Source of the DNA: Pleurotus ostreatus/Saccharomyces cerevisiae fusant
Taxonomy: Eukaryota; Opisthokonta
Assembly: GCA_024196135.1 (NCBI GenBank)
Contig: JAMQCK010000449.1
Location: 1-22,593, forward strand
Reading direction: 5' to 3'
Length of the DNA stretch: 22,593 nt
Of this stretch, positions 1 through 9,251 are shown in pieces (positions within the stretch are counted from its first letter, which is position 1; every line of letters begins with the position of its first letter). The notes beneath the pieces are model-generated. The model did not search any database and was not told the DNA's origin. It was given only the letters and a program-made list of their open reading frames with translations. Position numbers and translations under genes: made by a program.

Positions 1-431
1 ATCAGAGGCACGTCAAAAGCGGTGCCCAATCGCGTTCCCCTCGGCGCCTTTTTCTTCAAAACCGTAAACCCATCAACGTACGCGCGCTCCATCACCCCGT
101 CTTGGAACGGCGCCATCTTCGCGCGATACCGGCTTTCGAAGTGCGCATTCCGCTTCTTGTTGCCGAAGCGCTTTGGGTGCGCCCACTGTGCCGCGCGCTG
201 GATGCCAGATATGACGGTCTCCATAGCTGACCATTGGAGTCGAGGGGAAGACGCGTTCTCAGCGCCCCAGTTCCGGAGTGCCGTCCAGCCGTGTTTGTCG
301 AGTTTGCCTTGCTTTCTCAGCCTGGCCTCGATGGTGCGCAACTGCGTTCTGCAAATTGTCTTGAAGCCAACGCCCTCTAGGTAGCACTTTCGGAACTCTT
401 CTAAGCTGCAATACTGGATGCGATCAGCCAT
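1..431 (-). CDS. Hypothetical protein, N-terminal part (runs off left edge)
   Basis: Reading the minus strand from ATG at 431, the frame stays open for 143 codons to the window edge without a stop. The protein begins MADRIQYCSLEEF and is rich in Arg, Lys and Trp. A middle part contains RTIEARLRKQGKLDKHGW, then WAHPKRFGNKKR and VLKKKAPRGTRLG. No signal peptide or membrane segment is visible. I do not recognise the family. The basic, Trp-containing make-up would suit a nucleic-acid-associated or transposon-related protein, but that is a guess. The start is the first ATG of the open frame, and no splice site is needed within the visible part. The 3' end, possible introns and stop lie outside the window. 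Confidence 0.5.
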   Translation of the reverse strand, partial: MADRIQYCSLEEFRKCYLEGVGFKTICRTQLRTIEARLRKQGKLDKHGWTALRNWGAENASSPRLQWSAMETVISGIQRAAQWAHPKRFGNKKRNAHFESRYRAKMAPFQDGVMERAYVDGFTVLKKKAPRGTRLGTAFDVPL

Positions 432-1395
432 TGCGGATAGCGAGCTGTGAAGACGGTCAGGCTCGTACTACATAGACCCGGCAGGCGGATGCGTACCTGA
501 AGCAACAAATGCGGACGAGGTCACAGAGTTACAAGGAACAAACCGTTGAGGTGAAGGGAGGGAAGAGCAAAGCGCGTTAACGACCATGCCGCTCCCCTTA
601 AAGGCAATCAATGCCCATGTGGCTCTCACATGTGGCTCACGTGACCGCCTCGAGGCCAGCATCGTCCCGGTCCCATTGTGTCCGCGCCGCCATGCGTGCG
701 TGAATCGCATGGCCAGCTATCTCGAGAGCATCTTTTACACGCTGTGACGGCCCGCTACTCAACAAATCAGTCCTGACTCTCAACTGGCCACCGGGATCAG
801 ACTTCCCTTCCGTGCTGCTAGAAGTGACTGCTCCGCCGTGCTCTTCGACATCGGGTCCTTCTGTCGCTGTCCGAGTGAGCCCAGGGCCAATAGACCCTGC
901 CTACCTTTCCAAAAATCCACGCCGGCCTTCCGGGATCATGGTTCACCCAATCAGTCATGGGCCCCGGGCAAGCTGTGTCGTGCGCTGGCACAAAAGCCTA
1001 CATTAGATGAGACTCCATCTGGCCGATATCATCTCTATGTCTCACGGGAATGCGACGACTCAGACTCGGATGTTCTTACGCGGCCTGAAGCGCGCAGGTC
1101 ACTTTTCTGCCACAACATCGGATACGATTGAATTTCCGTCGCATTCGAGGCGACCAACTTCGACAGCTTAGTCTATGTCAATGAAGTGAGTAGCGGATAC
1201 TAGGAAAGAGCGATAGCTGAGTACTGACATATCTATGTGGCTTCACGAGGAAAATCCGAAGATTCCATCGCCAAGTCCGACTACTGGGGTCAGGCAACGG
1301 CCCTATGCATATCGTTGCCTGAAGGGATCGACTGCTGTTCGCAAACCCTCCGAGGCGTTGATACAGGCGCAGTTCAGCGGTGTGTCGACAAATTG
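432..1395. other. Intergenic stretch without a supportable gene
   Basis: This stretch lies upstream of the left-edge gene. Only short open frames without family resemblance occur. A CACGTG E-box-like hexamer is at 638-643. A GTGAGT..ACGAG intron-like pair occurs around 1185-1250, but no convincing coding exon flanks it. It could be decayed sequence. Confidence 0.4.
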
Positions 1396-2061
1396 TCAGC
1401 CACTGAAGCGAGGATGGTCTGGCCAGGGTTCCTGTATCTCGCGAACGGTGGGCTGGACATCATAACGGCGCAGCAATTCAAGATGACCGACGGGGGGCGT
1501 CTTCGAGTTCGGTTGGATTGCGTGGCGTCCTGGGGGAGTTGAGGACAAAGGGGCGACGTGCGAGAGCTCGTATGTAGAAATGTCCTGCTGAGGAGGCAAA
1601 GACGGTGCAAAGACGCCAACGCCGTTGTAAACTTCTGATCCGTGACACGACAGAATGTGCCTCCCCGGGGGATATGGCCCGTCTGCAGATCTTGTAAAGC
1701 TCTGAATCCCTACTTTCATTATCATCGAGGGTCGGATGATTGCGAATGCCAGTGATTGTTGCGCACCGACTGCAAGCCCAAGGATAGGACTTCCGAATGC
1801 CATAAGAAGGTCGGGGACTCTGGGTATTCGAAGCAGCGTCAGGCTTACCGCGGGCATTCCAGATGATAAAGCAGATTCAAAGTTCGACAAAGACAGGATT
1901 TTCTGTAGAGGTGTATGTCTCTCCACACATACAGTCGAGCCAGGCCTACGATGGCAGGAAGTAAGGGGCGGCGAATCCGGGCCGGCGATCTCGCCTCCAA
2001 GGACTGACAAATCGGGTGGCGAATGGGGTCGAGTAGATTGCAACTTGCTCTGGACCATCAC
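1396..2061 (-). CDS. Uncertain 221-residue hypothetical open frame
   Basis: A single uninterrupted minus-strand frame of 221 codons runs from ATG at 2061 (MMVQSKLQ) to a stop at 1396. It is the longest open frame in the left intergenic region. The protein is rich in Pro and Ser and has one moderately hydrophobic stretch in the middle (around LLMAFGSPILGLAVGAQQ). It matches no family I know. It would be divergent from NAR1, with about 107 bp between the two start codons, so they could share a promoter. Unlike almost every other gene here it would have no intron. A chance open frame or an old gene remnant is equally possible. Confidence 0.25.
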   Translation of the reverse strand: MMVQSKLQSTRPHSPPDLSVLGGEIAGPDSPPLTSCHRRPGSTVCVERHTPLQKILSLSNFESALSSGMPAVSLTLLRIPRVPDLLMAFGSPILGLAVGAQQSLAFAIIRPSMIMKVGIQSFTRSADGPYPPGRHILSCHGSEVYNGVGVFAPSLPPQQDISTYELSHVAPLSSTPPGRHAIQPNSKTPPVGHLELLRRYDVQPTVREIQEPWPDHPRFSG

Positions 2062-2168
2062 CTCGAAGAGCGCTTTCCCCCTTGTTTACCATCCACAACT
2101 CGCAGAATAGAGCTCTCTTCTCCGATTACGACGAACAGCAAAGACGACTGTAGCACCCAGCATACGCT

Positions 2169-4468
2169 ATGGCGTTTTCCGGCGCTCTGGTGAGTATGTC
2201 ATCCCCCATGCACTCATAGGCGACTTACCGTAGTTGCCAGACTCTGACTGATCTGAACGACTTCATAACACCCTCTCAAGCATGTATCAAGCCCGTCACT
2301 GAGACGAACAAACCCGCGAAGGATGCATCCCAAGCTGCTGTCAGTCGCCCTATACCTCTCGAGCCTCGACAGCTCTGACTTATGGCATAGACAGAGATAC
2401 ACATAGACTCCACCGGCGCATACTATGAGGTGTCCTCCGCAACGGAGACTACGCAGGGGCGCAAGCTAGAGCAGGCGCAGATCAACTTGAATGATTGTCT
2501 GGCATGCAGGTGCGTTAGCCTGCTTCTGATCGAAGGACGGGCGCTTATTCTCGTGACAGTGGCTGCATCACATCTGCTGAGAGCGTACTTATCACGCTGC
2601 AATCACACATCGAGGTGCTCGCCTTCGTTGATGCCAACCCACCACCAGGCCAGTCTGGCCATCGCATCCCCGTCATGTCGATCGCGCCACAAGTACTCGC
2701 CAGCCTGTCCGCTTCCGTAACGACAACGTCTGTTTCCCCGCGTCAGATGCTACGAAGGGTGCGCAGCTTCTGCCGATCAAGCATGGGCTTCGAGGCGGTC
2801 TTCGACACGACGTTTGCAAGGCACCTGGCGTTGAGAGAGACTGTCGCGGAGTGGAAGCAGAGGAGAGACGCGGCTCGTAGTGGGGGAATCAACAGTATGT
2901 CCCATGGGGAGGTCGGATAGCTCAGTCGAGGCTGACGACGTATCACAGGCACCGACCCTCTACCCATGATCGCGAGTGCCTGTCCGGGATGGATATGCTA
3001 TGCGGAGAAGACCCACGCAGAGATGCTGCCCTACATCTCGAAGACCAAGAGCCCTCAACAAATCATGGGAACCCTTGTCAAGCAGTGGATAGGCGAGCGA
3101 TGCGGTGCTCAGTACGTGCGCATTCCCTTGGTTCACCATGAAGGTACTCATATCACCCGCTCGTTCAGCCCAGACGACATATACCACCTCGCCGTCATGC
3201 CTTGCTATGACAAAAAGCTCGAGGCCTCACGACAGGACTTCGTCGCCGCGCACCCTCACGAGGCCGTGCGGGAGGTCGACTGCGTCATCACAGCCGGCGA
3301 GTTCGAGGGCATGCTACGGAGTAGGGGATGGGATCCTGCTGCTGCCGTGCCGGATGAAGACGCTCCGTCAGCTGCTAAACCGGCATTGCTCGAAGAGGAC
3401 CTCCATCTTATACTGGAGAAGCGCCCGCCGCCGAAGATGTGCTCGAAGTCGTCCGCCAGCTGTTCTTGCTCGAAGAAGGCGACGTCACCATCGCAAGAGC
3501 AAGCTGACGGACACTCGAGTAGTGCAGAAGAACCGGCCTCGCACGAGCATGGCCATTCGCACGAAGATGGCCACTCGCACGGCGATCATCACGACCACGA
3601 CCATCCACCATCCGCCGTCAACCTCCCAAAATTCGAGCACCTCTTCCCCGAGCTCCTCACCCATCCCGGCACCTCCTCCGGCTCCTACCTCCACGCCATC
3701 GTCGCCCACATCATGCAGGAAAACCCAAGTGGTGTGCAGCTTGAGCTCCGCAAGGGACGGAACGACGACTTCGTCGAGTATATCATACGCCGACCAGCGG
3801 AGGCGTCGACGCTCGGCGAGGTCTTGTTCAAGGGCGCGAAGTGCTATGGCTTCCGCAACCTGCAGAACCTTGTGCGCAAGGTCGGCAAGCCTAGCAAGCC
3901 TGCACGCCGTGTCGTTGGCAAGCGAGCAGTGACGAAGGCAAACGGGGACGCTCCGGACAATGGTGACGCTGCGGCGAATGGCGATGCGAACGCGGAAGGC
4001 GGGAAGCTGAGCATCCGCGAAGTCGTCGCACGACGGCGCGCAGCGAAGAACGGTGGAGTCGCAGCACCCGACGACGGCGAGCGCGACCGGCCCTACGACT
4101 ACGTCGAGGTCATGGCCTGCCCCGGCGGCTGCGTTAACGGCGGTGGACAGATCAAGCCAACGCGCGCGGCGCTCCCCAGCGAGGCCGGCGCAGGAGACGC
4201 AGGGCTCAATGGCGATGGTCAGGACGCCCGCGAAGCACGGTGGGGCGACAAGGAGTGGACGCGGAAGGTGGAGGAGCTGTACTGGGTGGAGGCGCCGGAG
4301 GCGAGGGACGTTGCGGTACGGGAGGGTGAGGTGGGGTTGAAGAGGGCGGATGCCATTGCGGATGAGGTGTTGGCGACGTTGGCGCCTGTGGAGTTGGAGG
4401 GGATGCTGAGGACGCAGTATCATGCTGTTGAGCAGGATCCCAATAGCGGGTTCACGGCGCAGTGGTAG
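2169..4468 (+). CDS. NAR1: Cytosolic iron-sulfur protein assembly factor NAR1
   Basis: NAR1 is an iron-only-hydrogenase-like protein of the cytosolic Fe-S assembly (CIA) machinery. It passes clusters from the scaffold to apoproteins with the CIA targeting complex. Exons are 2169-2189, 2241-2339, 2391-2509, 2560-2894, 2949-3111 and 3169-4468, giving 678 aa. The fourth intron kept (57 nt, 3112-3168) has no stop and would otherwise add 19 codons. Removing it restores the expected PDDIYHLAVMPCYDKKLEASR context. Cluster ligands are visible: C22, then C76-C79-C82 (DCLACSGC) for the N-terminal 4Fe-4S, and C203 (ACPGW), C258 (MPCYDKK), C563 and C567 (ACPGGC) for the second cluster. The protein is longer than yeast Nar1 (about 490 aa). 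The extra length is a Cys/His-rich insertion coded at about 3430-3610 and an Asn/Gly/Asp-rich linker near 3935-4005. The start fits the family's short first exon. The identification is firm; the fourth intron is inferred. Confidence 0.93.
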
Positions 4469-4578
4469 ATCAGTTCATTGTAGAGGTGTTGTATGTGACT
4501 TCTTGTAGATTATCGTGTATACACCCTTTGCTCGTTCTCCTCCTTCCTCATCCACCCACTGTCTTCACGGTGCATGGC
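4469..4578. terminator. Convergent 3' ends of NAR1 and the pore-former-like gene
   Basis: About 110 bp separate two stop codons facing each other, so both transcripts must end here or overlap. It is pyrimidine-rich on the plus strand. No unambiguous polyadenylation hexamer is visible. Confidence 0.3.
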
Positions 4579-5962
4579 TCAGAAACCGAGCTGCGCCAGC
4601 ACCATGTCCACCTCATCATGTTGTGCACCGTCGATGTGGGCGACCTCCTTGTACTTGGCAACTGTATCGTCGTTAGGACACATGCAGAGAGGGCAAGACG
4701 GAAGGACGTACCGACAATTCCGACGCTTCTGAGCTTGGCACGCAGCAGCGCCATGAAAGCATTCCCTGAGCCCTCCTTGTGAATGTTCTCGTTGACCATC
4801 TCCGTGATGTTCGTCAGGTCTTCAGCAACCATCTGCCAGAAAGCGATGGCCTCCTCGAGGGCGTACGCGGCGCCGCTGCTAAGAGCCATAACGCCCTGTA
4901 GGTTTGCCTGCAACAGTGCAAAATTGTTCAATTCCGTACTCAAAGACAAAGGTTTCAAGCGCACCTCAATAACGTGCAGGCAGGCTATCACAGCCTGCGT
5001 GGACTCGATGGCTCTCTGGTGGTCGCCGATGATTCTCTTGGTGTTCTCGATGCGCTCAGCCGCATCAGCGGCCTTCTTAAGATACACCGCCGCTGTAATA
5101 CCGCCGCCGAGGGGTCCAACGATGGGGATGATTACCACGGCAGCAGCCAGCGCCGCATTCCTTCTGCCTATTGACGTCGTTAGCTCGATACGAGAGGACG
5201 ATGGCCTTGAGATACGCACATTCCTCGTGCAATGCTATATCAGCCGCCAACGTGTTGCGGCTTTCCTGAAGCTTCCCCTCTACATTGCGCAGCTCAGCTC
5301 CTTCGGCCTCCCGCATAGCTTGCACGTCAGTGTTCCGCGCTTGCAGCGTTGAGTTGTGCGCCTGAACTTGCTCCTTGAACCCCGCGAGGGCGTCGATCGC
5401 TGTCTGTACTCTGGAAAGCAGGCTCGACAAGGTCTGAACTTGCTCCTCCACTGGACCGATGAGTGCCGCTTTCTCAGATTCCGTAGAGGCCTTGAACAGT
5501 GCGGCAATGGCTTCAAATATAGTATCTGTCGCCCCGAGTCAGCTCAAGTTGCTTACAGCAAGCGACACCGACGTACCTTTGTCCGAGCCATTCGTAGCTT
5601 TCTCCGTGTAGATCTGAATATCGATGGCAAGCTGGACGATCGTGGGGTGGATGACGTTCTTGTAGCCTTCGCTTTGTGCTTTGGCCTGACAAAATCGTTA
5701 TATTTTGCCAGCAGAGGCTGTCAAACTGCTCACCAAGGCATGCGCGTCGGTCAGAAGCCTGACAATGCCGGATACCTTTTCGGACACGTATGCAGGAAGG
5801 AATACGCGCGACCGATATTGATCTTCCGTCACGGGAAGTATCAAAGCGGCCAAAATATACTCGAAGAGCCGGTGGATGATATCGTCCTGAGATAGAGATC
5901 ACGTCAGTTTTTTGACCAGGAGACAAGAACGAGGTCTGTTTACTCACGTGCAGCAAGGGCAT
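4579..5962 (-). CDS. Alpha-helical pore-forming-protein-like gene (ClyA/HBL/XaxA-type topology)
   Basis: Six exons on the minus strand close in phase: 5962-5948, 5886-5734, 5685-5577, 5525-5220, 5167-4712 and 4661-4579, for 373 aa. All introns are 48-60 nt. Two have textbook CTAAC branch points near their 3' ends (rc of about 5178 and 4672). The predicted protein is almost all helix: an N-terminal helical part, a heptad-like coiled-coil stretch at about residues 110-190, one hydrophobic Gly/Ala/Val segment at about 199-223 (core VVIIPIVGPLGGG), then a further long helix and a short C-terminal tail. Long helices around one central hydrophobic hairpin are typical of ClyA, HBL/Nhe and alpha-xenorhabdolysin proteins, and distant fungal relatives seem likely. 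No signal peptide is visible. The family assignment rests on topology rather than a catalytic motif, so another helical membrane-active or structural protein cannot be excluded. The gene model itself is strong. Confidence 0.6.
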
Positions 5963-7567
5963 TGTAATGGCGACTACTGTGCGGGACGGTGTTGTTAAGT
6001 GTGAGGAAGTGGGACTGAGACTGCAGATTCCCTCGCAATGTGTAACACCTTATATACTGTACATGTCGTACTGCGAGTCGGCGAGGGGCATCCTGAACCT
6101 CGTGTTACGGCAGATGTGTCTGCGCTTTCGGTCAGTCATTCAGGGCACGTCAAAGAAGATGCACCTAACCAGCGAGACATGGCCTTTGCTTCAGAGCTAA
6201 GGGAAGGCACGCGAGGAAGACGACGATGGTGCCTTCTATTCGACATCCAGGATTGAGGCGATTTTGTACGCGGAGATCACAGGCGCCCTGACGCTTAGTG
6301 CGTACGGCAATGTTAGGCTCGGTCAAAGGTACCGTGCGATAGATTTCAGGCGTCCAGACGCAACCTACGCTCATACTCGCAGTTCGTCTGTCGAACGGCG
6401 TGCCTAAATTCCGTCCTGCCGACGTCAAAAGAGCATTTTGGGAGGTCAGGGCCAAGTGCAAAGTCAATAAGGCGGCTCAGCGGGGGGTGGAAAGAGATTT
6501 AGAAAGCTGATGGCGGTCCCGTAGTTTCGAGAGTAAGTTGGGAGGGGAAAAGCAGGCAGCGAGAGACGTAGTCCTGTAGACGCCAAGAGCCGCAAGCTCG
6601 AGCAATGGACGATATCATCACTTCAGTGGTTTCCGTAAGACCATAAGCACATAGCGCTTGGATTTGTGAGGAATTTGACTGAGATCGTAACGCTGCAGTC
6701 AAAGATGAGATATCCATCGCAAGAGCCAAGCAGCAGATGCGCGTGTCCCTTGTTCGGCATTCGCCGGAGTTCACGCGCTGTCTGTATTCCCACGGTTCAA
6801 CTTCCGCCGGCACGATCACGACGTGCGCTTGCGTTGTGCGCTTACGCCGTTGTTCGCGGTAATACCACGATGGTCGCGCTTATTTTATACTAGCGGGCAT
6901 ATAGAGCCGCTGTATTACCTCCCACCACCACCACAGGCCCTATTTCTCGCAAAGGTCCCCTTCCTCGCTGTTGGCTGCTCGAACATAGTGGCCTGGTGCC
7001 CACCCCTTCCCTTGGAACGACGCTTGTTCTGGTTGGCTCTGGCTATCACAGCTCTGCGAGGAGCATCAATACAAAGGACGAGATTTCAATGAACTCTGGC
7101 AGGCAGTGGGAGGCGTGGGCAAGGTGCAGGCTCAATCCAGGTGTGTTGTAAACTCTTTTGAGTGTATTGTAGACCTTCGGATCATAGAACACGTACTCAT
7201 CTGCAACGAACTGAATGCATAGGAAGCAGGAGGCAACCCTGGTACGTCGTGACTGGCAAGAGGATATCGCGAGCCTGGCCAACTTGTACTGCCGTAGTGA
7301 TGATCCTCGCTTAACTTCGGCATGACCACGCACGCAGCTGCTGATCTCACCATTCCTACACAGTTGCCATCTCCCATGCACCTTCCCAGACCTTCCCCAA
7401 CCTGTTTCGCGCGCGCAAACGGGCAGAACCCAAGTCCCCGCAGTCATCTACAGGCATCGGCACCCCGGACCGACCCTGCGCCTCGGTCACGCGCTCGTCA
7501 GCCCGCGCCACTTTTGCGCCTTCTTGCGAAACAAATCGGGCAGCAGAATGGAACGCGGCTGGGTTAT
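5963..7567. other. Gene-poor region between the pore-former-like gene and the MITE pair
   Basis: Apart from the TATA-like site near 6050, nothing here supports a gene. Short open frames on both strands lack family features and splice logic. A minus-strand stretch at about 7046-7210 ends in a protein-like run (ADEYVFYDPKVYNTLKRVYN) after a possible 3' splice site. It could be a decayed last exon, but no upstream exon could be joined to it. Confidence 0.4.
6048..6056 (-). promoter_or_regulatory. TATA-like element of the pore-former-like gene
   Basis: The minus strand reads TATATAAGG about 85 bases upstream of the start codon at 5962. The spacing suits a TATA box with a short 5' leader. This is sequence resemblance only. 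Confidence 0.4.
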
Positions 7568-7825
7568 TAGACTGTATTTGCAACGGGGGTTTTCGGCCTT
7601 TTTCCCGTTTTGCTAGCGGGCACCTGCCATATTCGGTCGACCTTCTTCGCCCAGCCCTCTGCCTTCCCCTCCGAATTTTGCTGCGAAACTTGGTATATGA
7701 AGTCATTTCTATGTCAGATGGTTGCCTGATTTTTCTCGAGGGCACTCGAAGACAAAGAGGTTGCGCGGAGGCGGGAGGATGGGGTCGTGGGAATATTTTG
7801 CTAGCGGAGCTGCAAATACACTCTA
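7568..7825 (+). mobile_element. MITE-like element, left copy (TA-flanked, Tc1/mariner-type ends)
   Basis: The arm has its own imperfect terminal inverted repeats. Its outer end reads TAGACTGTATTTGCAAC and its inner end, on the opposite strand, reads TAGAGTGTATTTGCAGC, differing at two of 17 positions. Both ends start with TA, as expected for Tc1/mariner-type insertion at TA. It is only 258 bp and encodes no transposase, so it would be mobilised in trans. A subterminal 12-mer, TTTTGCTAGCGG, is present in direct orientation near each end (7608-7619 and 7796-7807). Open frames inside it are read through non-coding repeat sequence. The superfamily assignment is inferred from the TA ends. Confidence 0.7.
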
Positions 7826-7829
7826 ATAA

Positions 7830-8087
7830 TAGAGTGTATTTGCAGCTCCGCTAGCAAAATATTCCCACGACCCCATCCTCCCGCCTCCGCGCAACCTCTT
7901 TGTCTTCGAGTGCCCTCGAGAAAAATCAGGCAACCATCTGACATAGAAATGACTTCATATACCAAGTTTCGCAGCAAAATTCGGAGGGGAAGGCAGAGGG
8001 CTGGGCGAAGAAGGTCGACCGAATATGGCAGGTGCCCGCTAGCAAAACGGGAAAAAGGCCGAAAACCCCCGTTGCAAATACAGTCTA
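7830..8087 (-). mobile_element. MITE-like element, right copy, opposite orientation
   Basis: This is an exact inverted copy of 7568-7825, with the same terminal repeats and the same subterminal 12-mer (reverse strand, at 7848-7859 and 8036-8047). Only TAATAATA lies between the GACTGT..CACTC bodies of the two copies when the flanking TA pairs are counted. The lack of any difference implies a very recent origin, or continuing homogenisation of the arms. Confidence 0.7.
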
Positions 8088-8371
8088 TTCCAGCATCTCG
8101 ACATGTTTCTGCCTGATCTCAGCAGGCGCCTCCGCCATCTCTTCAGGAAGAATCCTGAACATGCTCACCGCGTCTTACGCCTAGCCCCTGCCGCGGCCCG
8201 CCCTCTCCTATGACATCCTAGACGTCGACGAGGGGGTTCCGCCCGACGCACATATAATGGCCTCGCGATAGAGGGGGATGCAAGACAAAGCCATCACCGT
8301 TGCTCAACGTCAACGACATTCACAATAGCTCTGCGACGACGCTCGTAGACTACTGCACTCTCAACAGCGCC
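8088..8371 (+). promoter_or_regulatory. STE14: Upstream region of the methyltransferase gene with a TATA-like site
   Basis: A CATATAATGG stretch at 8251-8260 lies about 115 bp upstream of the chosen start at 8372 and may be a TATA element. The MITE pair ends about 285 bp upstream of that start, so it may affect this promoter. No gene is supported here. Confidence 0.35.
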
Positions 8372-9251
8372 ATGAACGCAATTCTTGGGATGAATGCTTC
8401 CCTTGCGAAGATTCCGTTCATCTGCTCGGTCCTCTGGGGCATAGATCGGAGCATGACGCCCCCGAGGCCGCCCCCGCCCCCAACTGACAGGCTCCCAGTG
8501 GAGGGCAACTTCATCGAGCAGTAAGTGCATATCACCATTCGCCCTCGTTAACTTCGCTGATCATGGCTTCTCGCGCTTAGGTATATGATCCCATCCGTAG
8601 GGTTGATGAAGGCGAGTATTTGTCTACTGGAAGGCATCCATTCTTGGGCTAACCCCCTTACAGAAGATCATACTGGTCCCTGGCCTCATCGAGGTGGCAG
8701 CCATTCTTGCCGGCAACTACCCCGATGCGCCTGCCGCGCCCTGGGTCTTGCGATACCTCCTCCCTCCCGGCGGACTTGATGCCCTTCAGCTAACTACCCC
8801 TTTCCTTGCCGGTTCGTAGTTCTATTTCACTGCAAGTTTCACCATTCTGACGGCACCAACAGGCTGGGCATTAAACCTCGCCGGTACCCTCCTCCGCGTC
8901 CACTGCTACCGCAAGCTCGACCGGCACTTCACCTACGAGCTCGCGGTGCAGAAGGATCAGAAGCTCGTCACCGACGGCGTCTACGGCATCGTCCGCCATC
9001 CCAGCTACACCGCGGCCATCGCCGCCTGCATCGGCTTCTACATGGCACAGCTCTGCCCGGGGAGCTGGCTGTACGAGTACATCGGCGTGGTGCCTACTGC
9101 GGTGCTTGGGACGAGCCTGTTCGCGATGATGGTCGTGGGGCTGGGGGAACGCATTCGGACGGAGGATAATATGCTGAAGAATAACTTTGGGGAACAATGG
9201 CAGGAGTGGGCGAAGCGGGTTCCGTACAGGATTATACCCGGGATTATCTAA
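8372..9251 (+). CDS. STE14: Protein-S-isoprenylcysteine O-methyltransferase (ICMT)
   Basis: This integral membrane enzyme of the endoplasmic reticulum methylates the C-terminal prenylcysteine of CaaX proteins such as Ras, Rho and lipopeptide mating pheromones, using S-adenosylmethionine. Exons are 8372-8520, 8581-8611, 8664-8811 and 8863-9251, giving 238 aa, within the family's normal range. The C-terminal half carries the signature: VTDGVYGIVRHPSYTA (with the conserved RHP), a hydrophobic helix pair, then GERIRTEDNMLKNNFG, EWAKRVPYRIIPGI. Earlier exons give hydrophobic segments (LVPGLIEVAAILAG, AGWALNLAGTLLR). The second intron starts GCGAGT rather than GT, with a CTAAC branch point. An alternative GT donor at 8597 (GTAGGG) also keeps phase. 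The start at 8372 is the first in-frame ATG, and 8390 (MNASLAKIPF) is nearly as good. Confidence 0.9.

Larger units (their letters stand above)
7568..8087. repeat. Perfect palindrome: two 258-bp inverted arms around a 4-bp spacer
   Basis: Bases 7568-7825 are the exact reverse complement of 7830-8087, checked by eye along the full length with no mismatch. The spacer is ATAA (7826-7829). Identity stops abruptly at both outer ends: the left flank ends GGGTTAT and the right flank begins TTCCAGC. The outermost dinucleotide on both sides is TA. The transcript of this region would fold into one hairpin of about 258 bp. It sits between a gene-poor region and the promoter of the methyltransferase gene. 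Confidence 0.95.

Noticed and set aside
3485..4423. 312-codon minus-strand frame opposite NAR1
   Set aside because: It lies wholly inside the well-supported NAR1 coding region and shows biased low-complexity residues, typical of antisense reading of GC-rich codons.
7356..7745. Open frame of 129 codons on the minus strand and a matching one at 7910-8116
   Set aside because: Both share the same 59 residues only because they are the two arms of the perfect palindrome. The frame starts inside the repeat and runs out into unrelated flanks.
8085..8162. Short minus-strand frame beginning MFRILPEEMAEAP beside the MITE
   Set aside because: It has only 25 codons, no upstream exon could be joined, and its stop lies in the repeat edge. 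A plus-strand frame of similar quality overlaps it.
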